Assembly: GCA_009760855.2 (NCBI GenBank)
Contig: WPIO01000113.1
Location: forward strand, 942,001-1,006,000
DNA length: 64,000 bases
Reading direction: 5' to 3'
Origin: Cristatella mucedo
Taxonomy: Eukaryota; Bryozoa; Phylactolaemata; Cristatellidae
In this document: positions 46,955 to 59,300 of the stretch, in pieces
Numbering within the stretch: position 1 is the stretch's first letter
Layout: each line of letters starts with the position of its first letter
Notes under the pieces: model-generated
Told to the model about the DNA's origin: nothing
The model's input: only the letters and a program-made list of their open reading frames with translations
The model's database searches: none
Program-made: the position numbers and the translations under genes

Positions 46955-48185
46955 TTATTTTTAGCACTGAGCAATGTCGTATCTTCTTGACTTCGATTCT
47001 CGACCCCTAATTTCTCCTGTTCAATGGTTTTCAGAAGTGATCTTGAGAGCGTTCAAATCAAATGTTTCAATTATTTCCAGCAACTTGTATTCGGATGGTG
47101 CTTTGAGGATGGTGACTTGTGTCTTAAATAACGCTTCAATTCTTTTAAAATACTCCCAGCTCCTCTTAAGCCCAAGGTTCGCTTCAATCTCGCATTCTTA
47201 CTAAGGTTTTACTTTGCATTGAATGATATTATTTCTAAAAAAAATGAATTTTGATGAATTTGAAAGCCTGTATGGTTTTTTGAGCAGATCGTGGCAATCG
47301 TCATCTTTTAACGTATCATCAATGATCACTTCAAAGTCCCTTTTTGCTTAAAAATTTTCTATTTTACTAATATCTTCACAATCCTGGTTTAAATCGCCCA
47401 TTAGTGCTTTTCTTGTAGGATGTGCAACATATACCATCGTGCAGACCATGGATGAAGCAGAAATTTCCGATGGCATTGATGTGGCTAACACATTTATTAT
47501 TTACTACAGCACCGTTCTGAGTAGATCCCACCGAATCCCACTCCATCGATATTCCAAAAACGCAAAAACGTTGTTTGATTAGTTCAGTGCACGAACCAAA
47601 TAGATGATCGATATCCATCTTACTTGCCGTTTTATCACCACTATTATGAATGTTAACTCCAAAGAGAAACGCCCTCTCACGGTGGTATATTCATCCCCAG
47701 TCAAGCTAGACGTTACTCTTTTCTCGAGTTTTCCATTAATGTCAGCAATCGTTTTGCTTCTCGTTTCTTAATCATCATGCACCAGCTTCACCACACTGCT
47801 TTCGCTTGGTAGTTTGAATCCGTCCCGTATGATCTGTTGCCGGATCTACTTGTTTCTAGTAATAGCTCTAATTGATATTCCGTAGTAGCCAGATCGGTAA
47901 CAATTCACTTCATACTCTTTCTCCCCATCAAATTGACAGTCTGTTTTGTTCTCTTTATGCTTACAGGTCTTTCCTTAGGTAATTCATTCTCTGCAGGTTT
48001 ATCTAAAATTAAACTTATGTATTTTCCGACGATTCTTCAACGTGGTCGTGGATTTTCTAGAATATTTAGTGATTTTATTCCATCGTCCATATTGACCCTC
48101 TAGCTCTTTTTTAATTTGAGTATTTTTGCTGCGTATTCCCAAGGTAAAGGCATGGCTGAAAATTATATCGATACTTGTTTTATGC
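46955..48185 (-). pseudogene. hAT-like transposase relic
   Basis: Minus-strand pieces read SLTGDEYTTVRGRF-like, IKQRFCVFGISMEWDSVGST, NGAVVNNK and FCFIHGLHDGICCTSYKK. The order matches hAT transposases with a TDGA...CYAHGIHLAVCDVLYKK signature, as recalled from invertebrate families. The acidic residue of TDGA is gone and stops are frequent. Distal part near 47000-47200 gives EANLGLKRSWEYFKRIEALF. No terminal repeats identified. Confidence 0.55.
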
Positions 48186-48485
48186 TACAGCTAGATTTAA
48201 TAAATTTATTACTGAATCTTTTCTAAATTTCACTTTAATGTATGTTCTTGGCCATTTTGATAAAATCATCATAACAAATAACTAAAACATTCTTAAGACA
48301 TTTAAAAAAATGTTGTTACATGTTTCCCATACGTTATGAACGTAGGAGCTTCACCTGTAGTATTTTTTCCGCTTAACAACATTCGTTAAAAACAGTAATA
48401 GTTACACGAAAAAGTTAATCACTATTTTTGGAGCAAAATGCAGCTAGTTAATTTCTATGGTTTAACAGTGACCACAAACCTTACT
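48186..48485. other. AT-rich 300 bp, unassigned
   Basis: No motif recognised; may be the rest of the hAT element. Confidence 0.3.
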
Positions 48486-48965
48486 TGATGTTCAGCGTAG
48501 GAGATTTTTCTCTGTATCCGTCGATAAACTGGCAGCCATCTAAGCTCTTTCAGCCAAGGATATGCTTGGTGGTCAGACCTCTAAGATTTGAAAACCAGCA
48601 CTGAGCTATATTCATAGCCACCTGCAGCGGCCTAGTAATAGAGTGTATCGTAGTGAATTTGGATGAGAGACGAGAGTTTCAGCAATGGGGTAAGACGCTT
48701 GTGCTTCACTATCCAGATCATGGGTTCGAGTCCAGCTCTGGTCGACTCATTGTATTGATACCCGCGAAAGCTCTTCTGCTGCTACGTAAATGAGGCTGTT
48801 AAATCAGCTTACCTTTTTTTTATAATCTGTATCACATGACTGTTAATATGGAATCTCATCTTTCTGAAGATTAATGGTACCTTAGTCTGAAAAATCTCAG
48901 ACAACGAAGCTCCTAGATGGTTCCCATTGGAGGGTAGTAGTTTACATATTTTTGCCAACTGCTGT
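48486..48965 (-). mobile_element. LINE-B RT fragment, antisense, interrupted by a SINE
   Basis: 48490-48640 matches the WLPVxxRI/RT thumb region and 48830-48965 the next RT part on the minus strand; a SINE separates them. Confidence 0.55.
48642..48825 (+). mobile_element. tRNA-derived SINE (family 3), nested in LINE
   Basis: A-box-like tttcagcaatggggtaagac and a perfect B box gggttcgagtcc at tRNA spacing, ending in a T-rich run. Not related to families 1 and 2 in its body. Confidence 0.65.
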
Positions 48966-49710
48966 AACCTCCGTGCCAATTAGCACTTGATGCAAGATAG
49001 AAACCAAAGGGAGATAAGAAAATAATGTATTTCAAGACGGCAATTAATGCTACATGCTTCATCTCTCGAAAATAAATATAATTTACATGTCAGCAGAGGA
49101 CAGCCTATCTTTAGCTCAATCGTTGCCATGAACCACAGTAGCTTGCCGCCCGCCTGGCTTACTTTGAGGCTGTTTTTCTGCAGCACAATTACATGGGCCT
49201 ATAGAAATTTACGTAACCAAAGATTTGCCATTGATCAGTATCACCTCACCTTCTAGAGCTACCGACAACCTTCATTTTCACTTTCTTTTGTAGCTGGCGA
49301 GGTAAGATTCGAAGCAGAAGTAGAGCAGGTAACACGATTGAGCAGCCCAGTTCGCTAAACAAGTCGTGCTACTTTCGCGTGAGCTTTCAACGACACCAGC
49401 GTTCTTAATCCAGGCTCTGTAATTTCAATTTAAAGTTTATTTGAAAAGCTTTAAAATCTGTGTAAGTCAATGTTCATCCGATTTGTTGCCTGCTCCGAGC
49501 ATACAGCTATAGCGATCTCTACACAAAGTCGATAGGCACAAATCACTAAAACAAAAATCAATAAAATTAATAAATAACTACAACAAAATTAATGAAACAT
49601 CAAGTTCACGATGGGTCGCACGTACTAGCAGGGCCGATGGTGTCTGGGTTTAGGTACAAAAATCTGAGACATAATATTAATTATATTAAGATATCCTTAT
49701 TAGTATTATA
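48966..49710. other. Unassigned 740 bp
   Basis: AT-rich, no repeat or gene recognised. Confidence 0.3.
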
Positions 49711-49722
49711 AGGATGGTCGAT

Positions 49723-49787
49723 GACTTTATGGCCCAGTGGTGGCAAAGCCGGTTCTGCCGGCTTATCGTGACGTTCGATTTATAGCC
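49723..49787 (+). other. tRNA-like sequence upstream of copy 3
   Basis: Duplicate of 26441-26505 with the acceptor further weakened (gacttta) and the same perfect inner hairpin. Confidence 0.45.
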
Positions 49788-50216
49788 GTGATAGTTTAAC
49801 TTATTATAAGTAGTGGCCTTTAAAGGTCAGGCAGTTGCGATCGGGACGGCTGACAGGTTAGTCGCTTTATCGTGAGCTGACGAACGTCCGCCTCAAAATA
49901 CACGTGTCGAAGCTCGCAGTTTCGTTTGGTGTGCCTTCGATAATATTCAACTTCAGGTGAGTAGTGGCACTCAGCAGAAGCTGCTAGACGTTGGTTACCG
50001 ATTCCGTTAAAAGTGTTTTGTGCTGTTTCTAAAATACGGCATTGCTGCTAGAGCTGCCTGCTGCATTTGAGCAATACAGTAACCGTTTCTTGAATTTCAA
50101 CTGTCAGTTCTTAAAGTAATTTATGCCTTGTGCCGCTACCTTAATTAACGAGTGTTAAGTAGTCTTAGGTATTGCATGACAAAAGTACGCATTCTTTGAA
50201 GGGTGAAGACGGTTAA
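49788..50216 (+). promoter_or_regulatory. Putative 5' end of copy 3: leader exon and upstream region
   Basis: Counterpart of the region before copy 2, with donor cttcag|gtgagt (GT at 49957). From about 49971 onward the two are almost base-for-base identical, so both genes would share the same promoter-proximal sequence. Confidence 0.4.
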
Positions 50217-50387
50217 ATGGCGGAAACATATGATGACCTCTCACCATGCCGTCGGGACGCCGAAAGAGCGTATCGCTCAGCAGACAATACAGGTAGAAGA
50301 ACGCCGTCAGGAAGGTCACAGCTACTGTCTGCCTTGCTAAGCCGGGAAGCCGGGCTCGGTCCTGACTACCCACAGGAACAGCGACGG
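50217..50387 (+). CDS. DDB2: DDB2-like copy 3, exon 1 (start codon)
   Basis: Same 57 codons as copy 2 without a change; donor CGACGG|gtaagc; in-frame TAA directly before the ATG. Confidence 0.72.
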
Positions 50388-53300
50388 GTAAGCTGCCCTA
50401 ATTGCGCTCGGAGGTACACTTGCAGTGCTTTGCATTGGTTGGCTGAACTGCAGTGCGACCTTGTTAATCCAGTCGCTGGTAATAGACCGCCATGGACCAG
50501 TTTATAACAATAATAGTGATGCAATTAGTAAGGTGCCCAAGAGAACACAATCTCTTTCTAGACACTTTACATTTGTTTAACAGGGAAACGCGACTGAATA
50601 GAGAGTAATATGTAACAAGTGTGGTAAGCAGAGTGAATTATATGGTTAGGGGTTACATACACAGGGTCAGCATGCAAGTGTGGCTTGTGGCAGCATGCAC
50701 AGGGTTAGTACGCCTAAGCTGATGAAATACGAATCACAATGACTCACTAAAAGCTGCTATCGGTAGGTGTGTTTTAAGTTCTTTATAAAATTAGTCAAGT
50801 AAACGTATGTTGTGACACAAGTCAAGAGGGATTTCAATGGTTTGAGAGAAGACAGACTACATACACCGTGTCCAAAGTATTTGAGGTTTGTAAGAGGCAT
50901 TGGTAAACTGCAGGATTCCGAAAAGCCGGTGGCATCATGCTTGGCCTGATAGTTGAGTTGATCTAAGAGATATGCTGCAGGCGAAGATTGTGGTGACCAA
51001 AGAGGAAGCGAAAAAACCTTGAAGTCGACCCGTTAATTGACTGGTAATAAGTGGAGGTCGACGAGAAGTGGTTTGATATGGCAACTGCGAGGCTCACCAC
51101 AGAGAATCATAGCTGCAGAGTGTTGCACCAGCAGTAAGCATCGGATTGCACGTGTTGGTTGGTCAGCAAGCTGTGAGTTATGTAAGTGAAGGTAGTATGT
51201 TACAAATGCATGGCTAAACGTAGACATTCTATCGTTTTTTACACAAACCCGAATTTATGCGACGATAAATATCTGAAATTAGCTGATTTGATTGTTGAGC
51301 TAATCAAGTCATCTAACGAAAGGTCACTTTAAACGTGACAGCTAGATTTCGTGCTAATTTAACACGAGATATTCTGACAGAGCCGATTTTCGGAGGTGGT
51401 TTTTCTGACATATGAGTCACACTGTTTACCCAGAGCTAATTAGTTAGTCGCATCATCGCTTAGCTTAGAAGATTTGCTGCTTCCATTTGTGAAAGTTATT
51501 TATACGCACAGCAAGGAAGTTGAGAGCATTAGAATTTATCGAACCCTGAGAGGGATCAAAGCAATGGTACAACTGGGTGTCTACTGCATGTATGCGAAAG
51601 CCTAGATTGTGCTTGGCCATCACATCAGCGAGAAGGAGAGTGTAAACAGCGAACAAACCGGACCTAGCACGGATTCCTGAGATACCTTATATTTCAAAGG
51701 TACATCGGTTGATCTTTGTCCATTCGCCTCAATACTCTGGATTATCCGAATGAGACAGGATTTGGACCTATACAGGGCAGTGCAAGAGATGCTCAGGCGA
51801 GATGAGAGGCGCTCTAGAAGGACTTGGTGATCGATAGTTTCAAAAGCTGCCGAAAGATAGAGAAAAACAACGAGCTGTGCTATACCCATGACTGCATTCT
51901 TAAGATGGTCGTTGATCATTCTAAGCAATACATATTCGGCGAAGTGATTAGGTCTTAGACGAGACCGGAAAATAAGTGTGGGTTTCTACTACAAAGTCAG
52001 AACTAGAGAAGCTACTGATAACGGGAGTAACAAAGTGGCTGTATCCTAGATGACCAGGTAAAGGACAGGAAAGAAGGGAGGGCGCAGAGTGGGAAAAAAA
52101 CTTTGGAGAAACTACTCACATTCAGGAGATAGCCCTGGTAGCCAGCTTTTATGCTGTTGTCAGACAAGCAGTCGTGCAACTGCTTCCTTTCTACCTTCAA
52201 GCTTGCTGATCATCATGCTGCAACCTTAAACTAGTTTCTGTCATGTATTCCCACGTCAGACACTTTCCGTCTGCTATATACCTTGCAAAGAAAGAGCTCT
52301 GTCCATTTAGCAGTCTGCAAAAGTCGCCGGCGGCTAACTGTGGATTTGCCTGACATGATATTTAAGACTTTGGAATATACCTGCAATTGCACAGTTCATG
52401 TCACCCCTAACCATATTTATCAAGCATGATTTTACTTACCAATCCATTGCATTTCACTTTACATCAAAAACAATGTAAAGCGCCTAGAGAGAGATTAAGT
52501 TCTCTGAGGGCGCTTTATCAAGTCAGTTATTATTATTATTATTATTACATTGTGAACGTATTGCTAAGAAGGTCATTCAAATGCTCGGGATAAGATAATT
52601 GCCTCGTGCATAATATTATGCTCTTTAGTAATTACTTTCTAAATGTGCTTGGCATCAACGTTTAATTATATCTCTTTTCTTTAAAAGCTTCTTGCACTTT
52701 ATCGATACTTTCTCGGGACATGCTTTATACAAGACCTGCCGACGGATGCAGGTGCATGACGTGATTAGTTTTCGTTGCAGGCTCTGCACATGCCTCTGAT
52801 TCGTCAGTTGAGAAAAGGAAATTCAGCCCCAACCTCTTTTTCATTTGAGCGTGGCTACGTCTCTGCCATGACGTGGCACCCGTCTTTGGCTAACGTACTG
52901 GCCGCTGGCTCATCGCATGCAGGGTTGGTACTGTGGAAGGTCGGCAAGAAGTTATCTCCTGAAATTATTCATCACGAGGTAAGGGTGTGAAGGCTTATTT
53001 ACCAAGTGTGATTGATAAGACAAAATAGGCACATGCCTAAGTAAACCTAAAGTCCTCAAAGAGGTAGATATTCAAAATCGCTTGAAACAGTCGCCGTTTG
53101 TAAGTTCCAATTGATCAGTTCTCAACCTTAGACGTTAGTTGATTACCCACTACGACCACTAGGTTAAGAAGGAAGTACTGTGTATTTTGCTTTAATTCTG
53201 CATCGAATACAATTAATTTAGCCGAGGTTTCTAAGCCGATATAAGGACAGTGGATTGAATCCATGCGATAATAATATTTTTTTAGCAGCTAGCCCAATAT

Positions 53301-56300
53301 ACTGAACAAATTCAACATCCAGATAGACCAGTCCATGCACTCGTCTCTTGACTGTGATTACACAAGGATTTCGTAAGGCACGTTTAAGGCAACCAACTTC
53401 ATCCGATGCACAAAAAAAAAGAACATAAAAAGCATTGATAAGTTCTTTAGGCTGTCGATGAAGTGAGCTGGATGGAATTAGGAGCTCAGGATTGCTCGAA
53501 ATACCTTGCGACGGTCAGCAATTTGACAAGAAAGGTCGCTCATTAGTGATAGTCGTAATCAACTCTCCAGTCTAGAAGTCGCGAAGAGAAGAACGTCGTT
53601 TAGAACGGTCTTTAGGTGTAAAGATGAAACAGTCTGTCATGGTTCTCTGACGACTAGCTCAAGGAGGCTGGGACAGGAGCCAAAATATGGTTAGAATTGT
53701 GTGATAAGCACAAGCGACAACAGTAAATTATCGCTAGGATTTCATTCTCGCCGACCTGCACTGGCTACCAGTCAAGCAACGGATTGACTTCAAGTTTTTG
53801 TCGCTCACTTTTAGGTCTCTTCATTCTATGGCTCCAGCCTATCTTTCAAATATACTACCCAATCAGGCCAAGCATCGTACCACTCGCTTTTCGGAATCCA
53901 ACAGTCTGGAAATACCTCGTACAAACCTTAAATCCTTCGGAGAACGTGCATTTAGCTCATATGCTCCCAAAACCTGGAACTCCCTTGCGACCTGCGTCAG
54001 AACATCCCATGACTTGACCACATTTAAAAGAAACTTAAAAACACACTAATTTACGGTAGCATTTAGTGGATCCTTGTGATTCGTCCTCTATGTGCTTATG
54101 CGTGCTGACACTGTTCATGCTGCCACTAACCACATTTGCATGCTGACCCTGTGCATGTTACCCCTAACCATATTATTCATGTTGTTTGTTTTTCAAGCAT
54201 GATTTTATTTACCATTCAATTGCATATCACTTTGCAGCAAATGTAAAGCGCCTAGAAAGAGATTAAGTTCTCTGAGGGCGCTATATCAAGTGCAATATTA
54301 TTATTTTTATTATTATTATTATTGTGCGTTCTCGATCAACCTTTAGCTATCAAAGGTCATCTAAAATTTAGCAATGCCTCAGAGATTGAGAATTGGTTTA
54401 CACGAACAACCAATTACTCATTATTCCTAGGCTGATATGCAACATTTCGTGCAAGGAACTATCAAGTGGATATTAAATATACCACCAGTAAACCGCTCAC
54501 TAATACGCCATTCTTAGACGTTTAAACAACATTGATTATATTTAAGTTATGAAATTATTATCTGTGAGACCTTGCTCGTGAAATGATTCAAGATGCACTA
54601 TCCTCTGAAATAATTTAAGGCGTAACATATGTCGAATAACAGAATCGCTTAGAAGCAACTCTTTGTTCTGTAAAAGTTTCGGACGACCTGCAGTCACTAG
54701 TTGGAGTAAAAATAATAATATTAATGATAACAATGCACTCAATAAAGCTCCTTCAGAGAACTCAATCTCTCTCTAGGCGGTTTAAATTTGCTGCGAAGTA
54801 ATGTAATTTAATGTATCTCCGTCTGTAACTCCACAAAGTCATAAAGATCATATGGCTGTTAGGCCAAAGAGTGTTGTATAGCTTACTTACAGCCTAAGCA
54901 GCTTTCGGTACGTATTCGGTAGCCAACAGACTTCGTCTCACAAAACAAAGAGAAAGTGAGAAGCATAGCAGAGTCAGGACAGCGGTTGAGGTATTGATGA
55001 CATTAAAGTAGCAGCTCAGGACCGCTGAAAAAGATGTGCCATAGTCTGCAGTAGGAGAGTAGTTGTCGTTGAGTAAGAATGGTGGAAGCTAGTTCCACAG
55101 TCTAGGACCTGCAGAGCTTAAGCTTCTGTCGCGAACTGTCGTTAAGCGGAGGAATGGGACAGCTAATTTGTTGTCCAAAAGGACCTATGTGAGCGAACGG
55201 GCTGAATCTAATGCATCAGTCTCTCTACGTACGAAAAAGTACAAAGCATTCCTTTTCATTGGGAATAAGGATACGAGATGTGAGGATAAGCTTTAAGAAG
55301 ATATTATTCCGTACTTTGAATTGAAATTTAAAGGTAGTAATGTTTAGCTCCAACAATAATAGGATTCTTTACTGACTGTATATCACATAGAAACTACTAG
55401 CGTTGGCCTGAAAAATATTTCTTCTAGCTTCTCCCTGGCTGTAATGGAAGCTTTTCATTGCACAATCCGGTAAAATATGCTAGTAGTTTATTTAGAATAA
55501 CTTTCTTACCTCGTGGCTACTAATAAATTTCTGTGCCTGCACGGGAACTGCCGTTATATTTGAATGCTGATGCTTTTTAAATTATATCCGATCGTGACGG
55601 ACGTGGAAGATGTACGCTCGCGCAAAAATATTGCTTGGCTGAGTTTGTAGCAGCAACATTTTGATTTAACGGGGGCGATTAAGTTCTTGCCGACGAAGGA
55701 AGAAATGCTGCTATGTGCAACAAGTCTCAACCGTCTGATGATTCACCATATAGATCGAGGAACGGCAGAAACCCTTTGGGCGGCGAATGATGTCCGGTGG
55801 GTATCTACATGATGTTAAATGTTTGACTATGATGGGAGTGATCTTCGTCCTGCTTTAGCTACCTTAAGTGAGCCGCCTACTCAAACGAGCTGCCGTCGCA
55901 TGATATTCTATCGAACGTTCACTGTTACTTAGGAGAATCTTCCACAGTGCAGATGCCATTTCAAGGGTCGTTGCTGCTGGAGATGCTTTGGGAACTTTGG
56001 AACTAATATCTGACCAGGGCCACAATATCTGCTCAACAGACATTCATGACGAGCAGGTAAATGAAAGATGTTGCATGGACATGTCCACCGCCAATAAACT
56101 TGGTCGCTTGTCCATGTTGAAAACAAATTCCGTAACTGTGATATGAGTATTTTTATTATACATCTCCGCCGTGCAGGCAATTTCAGTTCTCTTGCAATTT
56201 AGCTGGTAGTTACAAATATCCAATTCGTGATTCATTATTTGGTAGATTAATGAAGTATCAGAAAAATGTTTATCGGCCGAAAGTTTTTTTGCTCTGAATG

Positions 56301-59300
56301 GGAAAAGTTGGTCTGTTCGAATTACCCGACTTCTTTTCAGGAGGAATCACAGCAACTAATACGGGACTAGCTAACTATAGCTTATCTGTATATGTATACG
56401 TGTAGTAAAAGCAGCATTTACAGCACTTCAATGTTTTTTAAAGTAACTTATGGCCCTTATATATTGTATATCTATATATACATATATATATATATACATA
56501 AATATATATATATATATATATTTATATATGTTTACATATTTACGTATGTATGTATGTATATAAATATCTGTATATAACACATGGGTATATCTAGTTGTAT
56601 GATTGAATTTAGTGGGTCCCTGCAATTCGTCTATTATATGTTTAGGCATTCTGACACTGCTTGCCGCCACTAACCTTTCTTTCATTCTGACTCTGTTCAT
56701 GTCAGGCCTCATCGAGGTAAATTCAAATTCTCAAATAAATCATTCCAAATTCATCAAATTCTCATTGTTCGCTGAACATTTACTAACCTTTGATCTTGTT
56801 TCCTTTGCCACAACTGCAAACTGGATCGAAATAGATTGAGTAAGCCGAAGGTGCAGTATGATATGTGTTATAAAATTAATACGTATATATATACATGTAT
56901 ACATATACATATATATATATATATCAAGTGTGTTTATGTATATATTCCAAGAATGTTTCTCTCTGGTTATCGACAGATTAGCCATGTGGAGTTCTGCTCT
57001 AACGACGAGAATCTGCTGTGCACAGCATCCCGTGATCGCACGGTCAAACTGTGGGACTGCCGGAACTTGAAGGACAGGTCGAGTGCTCTTTGTGAACTCC
57101 GGCACGACGTTGGAGTTAACAGCGGTGAGTCTGCTGATCGACGGAAGCCATCATTTGTTGAAATAAATGCAGGCTGGCCTCTGCATTGACACGTTTGTCA
57201 TGACGTTAGGAAATTTATTACGTTTTTACTTGCCCAACAATAGGTCGCTATGCCTACTTAAAGGAACGAGTAATATTAAGTCAGCCACTTAGCATTCAAT
57301 CTTATCATGCACGATACGATTGTTTTAATAAATCAGTTTAATTTCATTTAATCGCATACTATAATCTGTACTGCAGAAATTCACAAGGTTCGTTTCTCAA
57401 TCATAACTGATGAAAGTGTTTCATGTGGTTCTTAGAAATGTTTACCGAGGCGATATCCCATTGCTAGCTACACTGGATGTTTTTGAAGCTATAGATCCGA
57501 CTGACCAGTAAATCACTCACTGTCAGTCTGTTCGTTTGAATGTCTCCTGCAGTGCCCAAACTCAGTAGTATTTAATAGAACAAAATGTATTCACTGAGCT
57601 TCTACTCGCAGTTCTACTGGGTAGCCGATTAGTTCCGGCTTTTTCACAATGACTGAATTCCCTCTAGTCCGTTAAATCACGTGGCATTCCATCTAGTAAT
57701 CCTAGTAACTTACTTTCATATTAAGGTTAATACAGAAAAAATCCACATTTATTTTAGGGCATGGCAAATTTACCCGATGAAGGGGAAAATTTACCCGATG
57801 AAGGAACTAGGAAAAGACTATTGTGACAGCCCTCCTCGAAAAGTGTCATCAGGTTGAATTGTGCGACCGAGCGAGAAGTGTTCATGGTTCAACAGCAATT
57901 GTGTTATTAGCCAAAGCAACACCACCTAAGCCCTGCCTACGTACTCTAGACGGTTGCTGGCGTAGAGGGGTCGAGCCATCTCCTTCCCTTTCCTTCCATG
58001 TACTCCTTTTGAATAACTAGTAGTGCAGGCGTGAATTGTTTTTGCACTGCCGAGCCATCGTTCGTCCGGGACCTTCCAAAAGTTGATGGCAGTTTACCTC
58101 AGATTTCCTATTTGGCTGCTTTGTCATCTGAGAGCTATCGATCCCAGTCTCCCCGCGAACAACCGCTCTAGAAGAGACCAAAGCTAAAGTGGTTTCATCT
58201 TTCTTTAGGTCGACCAACCAACGCTCATGGCATCCCTACTCACGTTCCATCACAACTAGGCATACAACTTCTATTCTCTTAAGATCTGTGATTCTTATCG
58301 AGGTCAATTGAACAAGTATTTGCCCTAACATTAATGCTTTTGCATCAAAACTTTCAATCATCCTACAGTCAGGGTCAGGTCACTTTTAGTAGTCAGCTCT
58401 CTTCCCTCAGTCTACCACAGCATTTCCAGTAATGCTGACTTGAGTGGTCTTTCTGCTAGTTTTGGATGCCATATCCTGTGCAGGGGTCATTGCTAGTCAC
58501 TGAATCCTTGTCGAGTACTTGCCTGCTGGCGATAGAACTTCAGTCACTTCGTTCAAATCGTTACATACCTGAGTGAGTAAAGTTTGATTTTTATTTTAAA
58601 AATTTGCAGTCTGCCAGATGTTGAAGTAAGATTAGCTTGGTATCCGTCCACCCACCGACGTTTTCGCGATTAAAGCTTCATCTTTCTCATGTAACATCCA
58701 AGCGTGTGCAATGTAGGATACCATTTTCAGTCAGTCATTTTCAATTCCTTATAGCCTGTCAGTATACCTTAGTCGCTCAGCGATAATAAATGTATGCCTT
58801 TTCCTGCAGTTAATCTTGGATTGTCAAATGTCACCTAAATTGTGCGACGATAAAATCATTCCTATTTAAATCAACCAAAATGTATGTCAGATATTGGAAA
58901 ACCTAGGTTTCTTTTTACTCAACCAGTACGTCATCTAGACCATCTTGAATAAGTCCAACTATCTTAGCTGCCAAGTTTAGTTTCATAGGCCACTTGTAAA
59001 ACTAGATAACTGCTTACCAAGGTTCGCTGAATAAATTATTACGATGTGAGATATTGCTAAATTCTTGTTACTATTCTTTGGATTCACATTCTCTACCAAT
59101 TCCTTACATCCGTAATCGCTTTCTTTGTCAATGCAACTCTATCCAGACTTGGTTCGAAGTATTCAGACCGAACTATATGGGGAATCTCTCACAGAGACCA
59201 TGCCAAATTACTAGGTTCTTAAGTCTTGGATCCCAATTGTGCATGAAAGGATCAAGTGTCCCATGAGTAAGCGAGGTCTCAAATAAAACCTGAAAACCAG

